A stretch of 64,000 nucleotides of DNA from Couchioplanes caeruleus. Its GTDB lineage: Bacteria > Actinomycetota > Actinomycetes > Mycobacteriales > Micromonosporaceae. A model generated the notes under the pieces. That model saw only the letters and a list, made by a program, of their open reading frames with translations. It was not told where the DNA came from and ran no database searches. How positions within the stretch are numbered: position 1 is the stretch's first letter; every line of letters begins with the position of its first letter. Below are positions 9,375-18,319 of this stretch, piece after piece. Position numbers and translations under genes: made by a program. The stretch lies in NCBI RefSeq assembly GCF_023499255.1, contig NZ_CP092183.1, positions 7,560,501 through 7,624,500 on the forward strand. The letters run 5' to 3'.

Positions 9375-9857
9375 GTGGCTAAGAAGGCGGCCGGGACCCC
9401 GGCGACCGTACTGCTGTCCGCGCAGAAGGTGGCGCACGAGCTGCACCCGTACGACGTCTCGCCGGACGCGCCGAACTACGGGGCGCTGGTGGCCGAGGCG
9501 CTGGGCGTACCGCCGGAGTCGCTGTTCAAGACGTTGATCGCGGAGGTGGACGGCGCGCTGACCGTGGCCGTCGTACCCGTGACCGGGGATCTGGATCTGA
9601 AGGCCCTGGCCGGCGCGGCCGGCGGCAAGCGGGCGGCGCTCGCCGACCGGGCGGCGGCGGAGCGCAGCAGCGGGTACGTCCGCGGCGGCATCAGCCCGCT
9701 CGGGCAGCGCAAGCGGCTCCCGACGGTGATCGACGACTCGGCGACGGAGCTGGACCGGATGTACGTGTCGGCGGGCCGCCGGGGCCTGCAGGTCTCGCTG
9801 GCGCCGGGCGACCTGGTGCGGCTGACGGGCGCCACGACGGCTCGAATCCGGACATAG
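9375..9857 (+). CDS. ybaK: YbaK/EbsC-type aminoacyl-tRNA deacylase
   Basis: The 160-residue protein belongs to the YbaK family, whose members hydrolyse Cys-tRNA(Pro) and related mischarged tRNAs. Typical features are the invariant Lys in SLFKTLIAEVDG, VVPVTGDLDLKALAGAAGGKRA, and the Gly-rich YVRGGISPLGQRKRLP near the end. The GTG at 9375 (MAKKAAGTPAT) is chosen: a -10-like TAACCT lies eight bases upstream and overlaps the previous stop codon. An ATG at 9354 would overlap the methyltransferase gene. It may be partly cotranscribed with that gene. Confidence 0.88.
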   Translation: MAKKAAGTPATVLLSAQKVAHELHPYDVSPDAPNYGALVAEALGVPPESLFKTLIAEVDGALTVAVVPVTGDLDLKALAGAAGGKRAALADRAAAERSSGYVRGGISPLGQRKRLPTVIDDSATELDRMYVSAGRRGLQVSLAPGDLVRLTGATTARIRT

Positions 9858-10151
9858 CTTGCGATACTTCGCGCCCTTTCCCGATCGTTACGCCACCGTT
9901 ACGGGCAAACCGGATCTTTCTCCGGAGAACCGCCGATTTCGGGTCTGGAAGTGACCTAGCGTCACGGTGTGGAGCAACTTCCGCGACCGGCTCCCCAGGT
10001 CCGCGTGATCGCTGGACCGAGCCGGTCGTGCTGCACCGCGCGACGGGAAAATGTTGCCCGATCCAAGAAAACCGCACCCGAGCGGCAATCCCCGTTACGC
10101 GCGCCAGGGAATCCGAGGCAAGATCCGGATTGATCCGAGAGGACACGAGGA
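9858..10151 (+). promoter_or_regulatory. promoter/operator region of the sugar ABC operon
   Basis: This 294-base leader precedes the binding-protein gene. It contains a direct repeat (cgttacgccac / cgttacgggc, about 9893-9908) and a small dyad (ccggatctttctccgg, about 9911-9926), either of which could be the operator of the ROK regulator encoded at the end of the operon. Exact promoter boxes could not be assigned. A GAGAGGA ribosome site lies just upstream of the ATG. Confidence 0.45.
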
Positions 10152-11255
10152 ATGCGTAAGGGAATGTTCGCTCTTGCCGCGGCGGGTCTGCTGGCCACCG
10201 GCAGCATGGCCGCCTGCGGCGGCGACAGTGGTGACGATGCCGGCAACGGCGGCACGAGCGGGTCGTCGATCGGCAAGGTGGGCGTGATCCTGCCCGACAC
10301 CGCCAGCTCGCAGCGGTGGGGTTCGGACGACCCGAAGTTCCTGAAGGCGGCGTTCGACGCGGCCGGCGTCCAGGTCGACATCCAGAACGCCCAGGGCGAC
10401 AAGAGCCAGTTCCAGACCATCGCGGACGGCATGATCTCCAGCGGGGTCAAGGTGCTCATGATCGTCAACCTGGACTCCGGTACCGGCAAGGCCGTGCTCG
10501 ACAAGGCCAAGAGCGCCGGTATCGCCACGATCGACTACGACCGCCTGACCCTCAACGGCGGCGCCCAGTACTACGTCAGCTTCGACAACGTCGCGGTCGG
10601 CAAGCTGCAGGGCGAGGGCCTGGTCAAGTGCCTGACCGACATGAAGGCGACCAAGCCGGTGGTGGCCGAGCTCAACGGCTCCCCCACCGACAACAACGCC
10701 ACCCTGTTCAAGGAGGGCTACGACTCGGTCCTCAAGCCCAAGTACGACTCGGGCGACTACGTGAAGGGCCCGGACCAGTCCGTACCCGACTGGGACAACG
10801 CGCAGGCCGGCACGATCTTCGAGCAGATGCTGACCCAGAAGAAGGACATCAAGGGCGTGCTCGCGGCCAACGACGGTCTCGGCAACGCGGTCGTCTCGGT
10901 GCTCAAGAAGAACAAGCTGAACGGCAAGGTGCCGGTCACCGGTCAGGACGCCACCGTCCAGGGCCTGCAGAACATCCTCGCCGGCGACCAGTGCATGACG
11001 GTCTACAAGGCGATCAAGCAGGAGGCCGACGCCGCAGCCGACCTCGCCATCTCGCTCGCCAAGGGTGAGAAGAAGTCGGTCACCCAGAGCGTCAAGGACC
11101 CGGAGTCGGGCCAGGACGTGCCCTCGGTGCTGCTCACCCCGAAGGCCATCTACAAGGAGAACGTCAAGGACGTCGTGGCGGACGGCTTCGTGACGAAGGA
11201 TCAGCTGTGCACCGGCGACTTCGCCAAGCTCTGCACGGACAACGGGGTCAGCTGA
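10152..11255 (+). CDS. xylF: sugar ABC transporter substrate-binding lipoprotein (XylF-like)
   Basis: The 367-residue protein starts with a lipoprotein signal (lipobox MAAC, Cys22). A periplasmic-binding-protein type I fold follows: KVGVILPDTASSQRWGSDD, NAQGDKSQFQTIADGMISSGVKVL, IDYDRLTLNGGAQYYVSFDN, and VLAANDGLGNAVVSVL. The YDRL and YVSFDN segments are typical of D-xylose-binding XylF/ChvE proteins. It should capture a monosaccharide outside the membrane and deliver it to the permease below. The ligand (xylose or another aldose) is inferred from the family. It is the first gene of a four-gene operon. Confidence 0.88.
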   Translation: MRKGMFALAAAGLLATGSMAACGGDSGDDAGNGGTSGSSIGKVGVILPDTASSQRWGSDDPKFLKAAFDAAGVQVDIQNAQGDKSQFQTIADGMISSGVKVLMIVNLDSGTGKAVLDKAKSAGIATIDYDRLTLNGGAQYYVSFDNVAVGKLQGEGLVKCLTDMKATKPVVAELNGSPTDNNATLFKEGYDSVLKPKYDSGDYVKGPDQSVPDWDNAQAGTIFEQMLTQKKDIKGVLAANDGLGNAVVSVLKKNKLNGKVPVTGQDATVQGLQNILAGDQCMTVYKAIKQEADAAADLAISLAKGEKKSVTQSVKDPESGQDVPSVLLTPKAIYKENVKDVVADGFVTKDQLCTGDFAKLCTDNGVS

Positions 11256-11333
11256 CCGCGGTAGGACGCTGAAGCACCGGAGCCGCCCACGCCTGGCCGG
11301 GCGTGGGCGGCGCCGCATCGAGAAGGAGTATTC

Positions 11334-12146
11334 GTGGCCGCGACACCTCTTCTGGAGCTGCGCGGGATCGACAAGAGTTTCGGTCCCGTCCAGGTCCTGC
11401 ACGACGTCGGACTGAGCGTCTACCCCGGCGAGGTCACCGCGCTCGTCGGCGACAACGGCGCCGGCAAGTCGACGCTGGTCAAGTGCGTCAGCGGGATCTA
11501 CACCATGGACGCCGGCACGGTCACGTTCGACGGCAACCAGGTGGCGATCCACACCCCGCGCGACGCCGCGTCGCTGGGCATCGAGGTCGTCTACCAGGAC
11601 CTCGCGCTCTGCGACAACCTCGACATCGTCCAGAACATGTTCCTCGGACGGGAGAAGGTACGCGGCATCGTGCTCGACGAGCCGACCATGGAACAGATGG
11701 CCGGCGACACCCTCGCCAGCCTCTCGGTGCGTACGGTGAAATCCCTCCGGCAGCTCGTCGCCAGCCTCTCCGGCGGCCAGCGGCAGACCGTGGCGATCGC
11801 CAAGGCCGTGCTCTGGAACAGCCGCGTGGTGATCCTCGACGAGCCCACCGCCGCCCTCGGCGTCGCCCAGACCGCCCAGGTCCTCGAGCTGGTCCGCCGG
11901 CTCGCCGACAACGGCCTGGGCGTCGTGCTCATCTCGCACAACATGAACGACGTGTTCGCCGTCTCGGACCGCATCGCCGCGCTCTACCTCGGCCGGATGG
12001 CGGCCCAGGTCAAGACCAGCGACGTCACACACGCCCAGGTGGTCGAGCTGATCACGGCCGGCCGCAGCGGGAACCTCGGCCTGCCGCCCGAGAAGCCGGC
12101 CGCCGCCGGCTTCGCCGACCTCACGCCTCCGGGAGCCGACCTATGA
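11334..12146 (+). CDS. xylG: sugar ABC transporter ATP-binding protein
   Basis: A single ABC ATPase domain (270 residues): Walker A GDNGAGKST (about 38-46), Q-loop YQDL, signature LSGGQ, Walker B VVILDEPTAALG and H-loop SHN. It drives sugar import with the permease that follows. Most CUT2 transporters have a double-length ATPase; this one is single-length and so probably works as a homodimer, as in FrcA-type systems. The start is GTG with AGAAGGAG upstream. Its stop codon overlaps the permease ATG (ATGA). Confidence 0.92.
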   Translation: MAATPLLELRGIDKSFGPVQVLHDVGLSVYPGEVTALVGDNGAGKSTLVKCVSGIYTMDAGTVTFDGNQVAIHTPRDAASLGIEVVYQDLALCDNLDIVQNMFLGREKVRGIVLDEPTMEQMAGDTLASLSVRTVKSLRQLVASLSGGQRQTVAIAKAVLWNSRVVILDEPTAALGVAQTAQVLELVRRLADNGLGVVLISHNMNDVFAVSDRIAALYLGRMAAQVKTSDVTHAQVVELITAGRSGNLGLPPEKPAAAGFADLTPPGADL

Positions 12147-13396
12147 CAACCATGACCACATCCAGTGGCCCGGTCCAGGTGGCCAAGCCGACGGTGGCCA
12201 GCCACCTGCACGACTACTGGGGCCGGGTGCGCGGCGGCGACATCGGCAGCCTGCCCGCCATCCTGGGCCTCATCGTGCTCTGCCTGATCTTCGGCACCGC
12301 CCGCCCGACCTTCTTCAGCGCGGTCAACTTCGCCAACCTGTTCTCCCAGGGCGCGGCGGTCATCTTCATCGCGATGGGCCTGGTGTTCGTCCTGCTGCTG
12401 GGCGAGATCGACCTCTCGGCCGGCTTCGCCAGCGGCGTCTGCGGCGCGGTCATGGCGATCCTGCTCACCGACCACGGCTGGGACTGGTACAGCGCCATCC
12501 CGGTCGCCCTGGTCACCGGCCTGGTCATCGGCTTCATGCTGGGCTTCCTGGTGGCGAAGGTCGGCATCCCGTCCTTCGTGGTCACCCTGGCCGCGTTCCT
12601 GGCCTTCCAGGGCATCCTGCTGATGCTGCTCAGCGGCGGCAAGAACATCTCGATCCGCGACAAGTTCGTGCTCTCCCTCGCGAACAACAACATGTCGGTC
12701 GGGCTGAGCTGGGTGCTCGCGATCATCGCGATCGCCGGGTACGCCGCGATGCAGATCCTGCGGCTCCGCGGACGGGCCGCGCGCGGGCTGGTGACCGACC
12801 CGATGGGTATCGTGCTGGCACGGATCGTGGCGCTGGCCGTACTGCTGCTGGCGGCGGTCGCCGTGCTGACCCAGGAGCGCAGCATCAACCCGTTGATCAT
12901 CTCGGTGAAGGGCGTACCGATCGTCGCCCCGATCATCGCGGTGGTGCTGATCGTCTGGACGTTCGTGCTCGGGCGCACCACGTACGGCCGGCACGTCTAC
13001 GCGGTCGGCGGCAACAAGGAGGCCGCGCGCCGGGCGGGCATCCCGGTCGACCGGATCCGCATCTCGGTGTTCGTGATCGGCTCGTTCATGGCCTCGATCG
13101 GCGGCATCATCGCCGCCAGCCGGGCCAACTCGGTCGACCCGAACTCCGGCGGCAGCAACGTCCTGCTGTACGCGGTCGGCGCCGCGGTCATCGGCGGCAC
13201 CAGCCTCTTCGGCGGCAAGGGCCGGGTGCTGGACGCGATCATCGGCGGCGCGGTCATCGCGGTGATCGACAACGGCATGGGCCTGATGGGGTACAGCTCC
13301 GGCACGAAGTTCGTGGTCACCGGCCTGATCCTGCTGCTCGCCGCCAGCGTCGACGCGCTCTCCCGCCGCAGGGCGGCCGCCACCGGAAACCGATGA
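12143..13396 (+). CDS. xylH: sugar ABC transporter permease
   Basis: The 417-residue integral membrane protein has about ten hydrophobic segments and the conserved CUT2 permease motifs GEIDLSAGFASGVCGAV and VGGNKEAARRAGIPVDRI, the latter being the cytoplasmic loop contacting the ATPase. The GGTSLFGGKGRVLDAIIGG block near the end is typical of RbsC/XylH. It overlaps the ATPase gene by four bases and the ROK gene by four bases, so all three are translationally coupled. Confidence 0.93.
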   Translation: MTTMTTSSGPVQVAKPTVASHLHDYWGRVRGGDIGSLPAILGLIVLCLIFGTARPTFFSAVNFANLFSQGAAVIFIAMGLVFVLLLGEIDLSAGFASGVCGAVMAILLTDHGWDWYSAIPVALVTGLVIGFMLGFLVAKVGIPSFVVTLAAFLAFQGILLMLLSGGKNISIRDKFVLSLANNNMSVGLSWVLAIIAIAGYAAMQILRLRGRAARGLVTDPMGIVLARIVALAVLLLAAVAVLTQERSINPLIISVKGVPIVAPIIAVVLIVWTFVLGRTTYGRHVYAVGGNKEAARRAGIPVDRIRISVFVIGSFMASIGGIIAASRANSVDPNSGGSNVLLYAVGAAVIGGTSLFGGKGRVLDAIIGGAVIAVIDNGMGLMGYSSGTKFVVTGLILLLAASVDALSRRRAAATGNR

Positions 13397-14565
13397 GGGC
13401 GGGACCGAGCCAGGAAGAGGTACGCCGGCACAACCTGGGCACGTTGCTCCGATATGTTCACGTTCACGGGGCTACGTCCCGCGCCGAGCTCACCACCCGG
13501 CTCGGCCTCAACCGCAGCACCATCGGAGCCCTGACGACGGACCTCACCGCCGCCGGGCTGGTCTCCGAGAAGACCCAACGCGACACCGGCCGGGCCGGGC
13601 GACCCTCACTGGTCGTCCGGCCCGAGTCGTCCAAGGTCTACGCGTACGCGCTCAACATCGAGGTCGACCGGCTCCGCGCGGCCCGCGTCGGGCTCGGCGG
13701 ACAGATCCTGGACCGGCGCGAGGCGCCCCGCCCCCGCGGCATGCAGGTGGTCGACGCCGTCAAGCCGCTCGCCGGCTTCATCCACGAGATGCGCGACGTG
13801 CCGGACGGCTCCCGCTGCGTCGGCGTCGGACTCGCCATCGCGGGCATGGTGCGCCGCGCGGACGGCATGGTCCGGCTCGCACCCACGATCGGCTGGAAGG
13901 ACGAACCGGTCGGGGAAGCTCTCGTCGAGGAGATCGGCGACGTCGGCCCGGTGACCGTCGGCAACATCGCCGATGTGTCCGCGCTGGTCGAGCACAGCCG
14001 CGGCGCGGCGGCCGGGCGGGACAACGTCATCTACCTGTACGGCGACGTCGGCGTCGGCGCGGGCATCATCGCGGGCGGCCGGCCCATCACCGGCCACGGC
14101 GGCTACGGCGGCGAGGTGGGCCACATGGTGGTCAACCCGCAGGGCCGGCCGTGCAGTTGCGGCTCACGCGGCTGCTGGGAGACCGAGATCGGCGAGTACC
14201 CGCTGCTCAGGCTGGCCGGCCGGGGCGACCGCAGCGGCCGCGAGGCGGTGCTCGGCGTGGTCGAGGCGGCGATGCGCGGCGACTGGGTGGCCCAGCAGGC
14301 GGTCCGGCACGTCGGCGAATGGCTGGGCCTCGGCGTCGGCAACCTGGTCAACATCTTCAACCCGGAGGCGGTGATCTTCGGCGGCACGCTGCGCGACCTG
14401 TACCTGGTGGCGGCGGCGCAGATCCGCTCCCGGCTCACCGAGGTGGCGCTGCCCGCGTGCCGCGAGGACATCCGGCTGCGCACCCCCGAGCTGGGCCGGG
14501 ACGCGGCGCTCATCGGAGCGGCGGAGCTCGCTTTCGAACGGCTGCTGGCGGATCCGCTGTTGTAA
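13393..14565 (+). CDS. ROK-family transcriptional regulator
   Basis: The 390-residue protein begins with a winged helix-turn-helix (about 10-75, RAELTTRLGLNRSTIGALTTDL). A ROK sugar-binding domain follows, with GVGLAIAGMV and the ROK signature plus zinc site (GGEVGHMVVNP, then CSCGSRGCWETEIGE). Proteins of this build (NagC, XylR) usually repress sugar operons until the sugar binds. Its start overlaps the permease stop, so it very likely controls this transporter. No kinase or isomerase gene is present nearby. Confidence 0.92.
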   Translation: MRAGPSQEEVRRHNLGTLLRYVHVHGATSRAELTTRLGLNRSTIGALTTDLTAAGLVSEKTQRDTGRAGRPSLVVRPESSKVYAYALNIEVDRLRAARVGLGGQILDRREAPRPRGMQVVDAVKPLAGFIHEMRDVPDGSRCVGVGLAIAGMVRRADGMVRLAPTIGWKDEPVGEALVEEIGDVGPVTVGNIADVSALVEHSRGAAAGRDNVIYLYGDVGVGAGIIAGGRPITGHGGYGGEVGHMVVNPQGRPCSCGSRGCWETEIGEYPLLRLAGRGDRSGREAVLGVVEAAMRGDWVAQQAVRHVGEWLGLGVGNLVNIFNPEAVIFGGTLRDLYLVAAAQIRSRLTEVALPACREDIRLRTPELGRDAALIGAAELAFERLLADPLL

Positions 14566-14574
14566 GGTGCGGCC
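14563..14574 (+). promoter_or_regulatory. leaderless -10 box of the DUF1707 gene
   Basis: TAAGGT (14563-14568) overlaps the ROK stop codon and ends six bases before the GTG start. There is no Shine-Dalgarno sequence. Confidence 0.55.
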
Positions 14575-14841
14575 GTGAGCATGCGCGCTTCCGACGAGGA
14601 TCGGCAGCGGATCGTGGCCGCGCTCGAACGGCACACCGGCGCCGGACGGCTGACGCTGGACGAGTTCGCCCAGCGGGTCGGCGTGGTGGCCGACGCCCGC
14701 ACGCTGGACGAGCTCGCCGCCGTGGTCAGCGACCTGCCCGCCGAGCAGGCGGAGGAGCGGCAGCGGCGCGAGTTCCTGCTCCTGCTGGCCGTCGCCATCG
14801 TCACGCTGGCTCTGCTGGGCGCGTTCCTGGCGCTGCGCTAG
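14575..14841 (+). CDS. DUF1707 (SHOCT-like) small membrane protein
   Basis: The 88-residue protein begins MSMRASDEDRQRIVAALERHTGAGRLTLDEFAQRVG, the hallmark of DUF1707. This short two-helix domain precedes membrane or regulatory segments in many actinobacterial proteins. One hydrophobic helix (about 66-86) ends the protein. A start at the ATG two codons in is equally possible. Its function is unknown. The last 41 bases overlap the 3' end of the oppositely oriented ABC exporter gene. Confidence 0.8.
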   Translation: MSMRASDEDRQRIVAALERHTGAGRLTLDEFAQRVGVVADARTLDELAAVVSDLPAEQAEERQRREFLLLLAVAIVTLALLGAFLALR

Positions 14842-16588
14842 TCGTACCGACCGGCGGCGTGCCGTGCCACGACGCCCACAGGGCCGCGTACGAGCCACCT
14901 GCCGCGACCAGCTCGTCGTGCGATCCCAGCTCGGTGATCCGCCCGTCCTCCACCACCGCCACCCGGTCGGCGTCGTGGGCGGAGAACAGCCGGTGCGCGA
15001 TCGCGATGACCGTACGCCCCTTCAGCACCGCCGCCAGCGACTGCTCCAGGTCCCGGGCGGCCCGCGGGTCCAGCATCGCCGTCGCCTCGTCGAGCACCAG
15101 CGTGTGCGGGTCGGCCAGCACCAGCCGGGCCAGCGCCACCTGCTGCGCCTGCGCGGCGGACAGGCTCACCCCGCCCGCGCCGACCACCGTGTCCAGTCCG
15201 TCGGGCAATTGGTCCGCCCACTTCAGGGCGTGCACGGCGGCCAGCGCCTGCCGGACGTCGGCCGCCGAGGAGCCCGGCCGGACCATGGCGATGTTGTCGC
15301 GCAGCGTACCGATGAAGACGTGGTGTTCCTGGCTGACCAGCGCGACCTCGGAGCGCAGCCGGTCCAGCGGCAGCCCGGCCAGCGCGACCCCGCCGACGGT
15401 GATGGACCCGCGGCCGGGCGCGTGCACCCCGGCCAGCAGCCGGCCCAGCGTGGACTTGCCGGCGCCGGACGGCCCCACGATCGCCAGCCGCTCCCCCGGC
15501 GCGATGGTCAGCGAGATGCCGTGCAGCACCTCGCGCCCCGGCACGTACGAGAACCGCACGTCCCGGGCGACGATCTCCGCGCCGTCCGGGGTCTGCGCCG
15601 TGGGGGCCGCCGTTCTGAACGAGACGCCGAGCAGCCGGGCCAGCGACGCGGCGCCCACCTGCAGCTCGTCGAGCCAGCCGAGGAACCGGTCGATCGGGTC
15701 GACGAGCATCTGCGCGTACAGCACGGCGGTGGTGACCTGGCCGAGCCCGACCCAGCCCTGCAGGTAGAACCAGCCACCCAGCAGCAGCGTGCCGACCACG
15801 GGCAGCACGTAGCCGACCTCGATCGACGGCATCCAGACCGTCCGCAGGTACAGCGTGTACCGCTCGGCGGCCCAGGAGTTGCGCAGGTCGTCGTCCGTAC
15901 GCCCGATCCGCTGCCGCTGCCGGCGCAGCGCATCCACCGTGCGCGCCCCCTCGACGGTTTCCGCGAGACCGTCGGTGACCTGTGAGTACGCGGCGTTCTG
16001 CCGCAGATAGCCGGCGGACGCCCGGCGCAGGTACCACCGCGTGGACCAGGTCAGCACCGGCACGGCGACCAGCAGCGGCAGCGCGAGCAGCGGGCTGACC
16101 AGGATGAGAGCGCTCACCGCGAGGCAAGCCGTGATCAGCGCGATCAGCGTCTCGGGCACCGCGAAGCGCAGGCACCTCGACAGCGCGTCGACGTCCCGCG
16201 ACGTACGGGTCAGCAGGTCACCGGTGCCCGCCTTCTCCACGGTGGAGAGCGGGATCGTCAGGACCCGGTCGACGAACTCCTCCCGCAACTCGGCCAGCAC
16301 CCGCTCGCCGAGCCGCGCCGACGCCAGGTACGCGAACCGCACCAGCACCGCCTGCGTGACGACGAAGACGGCGATGGTGAGCGCGATGCGGTCGACCGTA
16401 CCCACGCCCGCGCCGTGCTGAATCGATTCGACCAGCTCGCCGAGCAGCCGCGGGCCGACCAGGCCCGCGATCGCGGCGACCGCATGCAGGACGACGGCGG
16501 TCAGCAGGGCGCGCGGATGCCGGCGGAACAGATCGCGGGCGTACCGGCGCACCTGGCGGTCGTCCGCCACCGGGAGCGCGTTGCTCAC
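14801..16588 (-). CDS. ABC exporter half-transporter, catalytic subunit
   Basis: The 595-residue half-transporter has six membrane segments (about 25-320) and an ATPase domain from about 335. Walker A GPSGAGKST (372-380), Q-loop VSQEHH, Walker B LVLDEA (497-502) and H-loop His532 are intact. The signature motif is altered to LSAAQ (476-480) in place of LSGGQ. It pairs with the upstream gene, which overlaps its start by four bases. The pair should form a heterodimeric exporter; the substrate is unknown. The partner has the opposite pattern of defects (see findings). Confidence 0.9.
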   Translation of the reverse strand: MSNALPVADDRQVRRYARDLFRRHPRALLTAVVLHAVAAIAGLVGPRLLGELVESIQHGAGVGTVDRIALTIAVFVVTQAVLVRFAYLASARLGERVLAELREEFVDRVLTIPLSTVEKAGTGDLLTRTSRDVDALSRCLRFAVPETLIALITACLAVSALILVSPLLALPLLVAVPVLTWSTRWYLRRASAGYLRQNAAYSQVTDGLAETVEGARTVDALRRQRQRIGRTDDDLRNSWAAERYTLYLRTVWMPSIEVGYVLPVVGTLLLGGWFYLQGWVGLGQVTTAVLYAQMLVDPIDRFLGWLDELQVGAASLARLLGVSFRTAAPTAQTPDGAEIVARDVRFSYVPGREVLHGISLTIAPGERLAIVGPSGAGKSTLGRLLAGVHAPGRGSITVGGVALAGLPLDRLRSEVALVSQEHHVFIGTLRDNIAMVRPGSSAADVRQALAAVHALKWADQLPDGLDTVVGAGGVSLSAAQAQQVALARLVLADPHTLVLDEATAMLDPRAARDLEQSLAAVLKGRTVIAIAHRLFSAHDADRVAVVEDGRITELGSHDELVAAGGSYAALWASWHGTPPVGTTSAAPGTRPAEPA

Positions 16589-18276
16589 TCGCGCAGCACC
16601 GTCCTCGCGTAGGCGAAGCTGCTGTCCAGCAGCTCGCGATGGGTTCCCTCGGCGACCACCGTCCCGTCCTCGACGTAGACGACGTGGTCGGCGCGGTCCA
16701 GCACCAGCGGGCTGGTGGAGCAGACGACGGTGGTGCGACCGGCGCGGGCCGTCGCGAGCCGGTCGGCGATGCGGGCCTCGGTGTGCGCGTCGACCGCGCT
16801 GGTCGGCTCGACCAGCACGAGGATCTCCGGGTCCGCGACGAGCGCGCGGACCAGCCGGAGCCGCTGCTGCTGGCCGCCGGAGAAGCTGCGGCCGCGCTCG
16901 GCGACCTCACTGTCCAGGCCGTCCGGCAGCGCCTCGACGACGTCGGCCGCCGACGCGGCCTCCAATGACACCGCGACCCTGCCGGTCGCCTCCGGGTCCA
17001 GGTCGGCGCGCAGCGGCCCGGAGAACAGCCGGGCGTCGTTGTCGGCCACGACGATCCGCTCCCGCACGGCCGCCGGGTCCAGGTCCTTCAGCGGTACGCC
17101 GCCCAGCGTCGTCCCGGCGCCCGAGGCGGTGTAGCGGCCGAGCCGGTCCGCGATGGTCACGGCATCGGCGGGCACCGCGGCGGCGATGGCCGTGACCAGC
17201 CCCGGCCGCACCACCACGCCGGACACCGGGTCGACCAGCTCCCCGCGCTCGGGCATCGGTACGGGCCGGGCGGGACCCGGGAGATCCGTACGCACCCGCA
17301 GCATCGACACGACCCGGCGGCTGGAGACGTGCCCGCGGATCAGCTTGTCGATCGTCTCCGTGAGCTGGCGCAGCGGCGAGACGAGGAACGCCGCGTACCC
17401 GTAGAACGAGACGAGCTGCCCGACCGTGATCTTCCCGGAGATCGCGAACCGCGCGCCGAGCCACGTGACCAGCACCAGGAACGTCCCCGGCAGCAGCACC
17501 TGGGCCGCATTGAGCAGCGCCTCCACCCGGGCGACGCGCACCCCCGCGGCACGCAGCGTCTGTGACTCGGCGCGGTACCGCTGGGACATCACCGGCTCGC
17601 CGCCGACGCCCCGCAGCACCCGCAGGCCGCCGACCATGTCCGTGGCCCGGCCGGTGAGCCGCCCCTGCTGCTCCCGGTACGCCTGCTGCCGGTGGTGCAG
17701 CGGCCGGATGAGCACGCTGACCACGGCCATCAGCAGCGGGATGCCCAGCACCACGACCAGGCCCAGCGGCACCGACGTGACCAGCAGGATCGTGGTGACG
17801 GTGATGACGGCGACGACCGAGCCGACCCCTCGCGCGAGGATGTCGACGGCGTTGCCGATGTGCGTGATGTCGGCCGTACCGATGGCGACGACCTCGCCCG
17901 CGTCGAGCCGCCGCGGCAGCGCCACCCCGAGCCACCCCGCCTGCCGGACGGCGACCTGCACCGTACGGTAGGCCGCCGACAGCCAGTTGTAGACGGCCCG
18001 GCGGTGGCGCAGCAGGCCGGCGCCGGCCTGCACGAGGCCCACGGCGAACAGGACCATGCTCCAGATCAGCAGCTCACCGCCGTCGCGGTGGGCCAGGCCG
18101 GCGTCGATGGCCTTGCCGATCACCGCGGGGGTGAAAGCCTGGCAGACCATCCACACGACGGCGAAGAAGATGGCGGCGCTGACGGATACCCACGCCTGCC
18201 GGACGAGCCACCCCAGATAGCGGGTGGCGGACCGGTCGTCGGGGGAGCCCGGATCGGGTGGGGGCAGTTCACGCAT
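16585..18276 (-). CDS. ABC exporter half-transporter with degenerate nucleotide site
   Basis: The 563-residue half-transporter has six membrane segments (about 25-310) and a C-terminal ATPase-like domain. No Walker A motif is present: the expected place (about 360-372) reads VTAIAAAVPADAV, with no GKS/T. The Walker B aspartate is Val489 (ILVLVEPTSAVD), though Glu490 is kept, and the H-loop histidine is absent (VVCSTSPL). The signature FSGGQ (465-469) is canonical. It is therefore probably the non-hydrolysing partner of the downstream subunit, supplying only the signature motif. Export substrate unknown. Confidence 0.88.
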   Translation of the reverse strand: MRELPPPDPGSPDDRSATRYLGWLVRQAWVSVSAAIFFAVVWMVCQAFTPAVIGKAIDAGLAHRDGGELLIWSMVLFAVGLVQAGAGLLRHRRAVYNWLSAAYRTVQVAVRQAGWLGVALPRRLDAGEVVAIGTADITHIGNAVDILARGVGSVVAVITVTTILLVTSVPLGLVVVLGIPLLMAVVSVLIRPLHHRQQAYREQQGRLTGRATDMVGGLRVLRGVGGEPVMSQRYRAESQTLRAAGVRVARVEALLNAAQVLLPGTFLVLVTWLGARFAISGKITVGQLVSFYGYAAFLVSPLRQLTETIDKLIRGHVSSRRVVSMLRVRTDLPGPARPVPMPERGELVDPVSGVVVRPGLVTAIAAAVPADAVTIADRLGRYTASGAGTTLGGVPLKDLDPAAVRERIVVADNDARLFSGPLRADLDPEATGRVAVSLEAASAADVVEALPDGLDSEVAERGRSFSGGQQQRLRLVRALVADPEILVLVEPTSAVDAHTEARIADRLATARAGRTTVVCSTSPLVLDRADHVVYVEDGTVVAEGTHRELLDSSFAYARTVLRE

Positions 18277-18286
18277 CGCCCCTCGA

Positions 18287-18298
18287 CGTTACGTAACG
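18287..18298. promoter_or_regulatory. 12-bp palindrome upstream of the ABC exporter
   Basis: The perfect palindrome cgttacgtaacg lies 11 bases upstream of the exporter start codon, in a 43-base gap. It is a candidate operator; no regulator gene is adjacent. Confidence 0.4.
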
Positions 18299-18319
18299 CT
18301 GCCGTCACGATCCAGAGTG

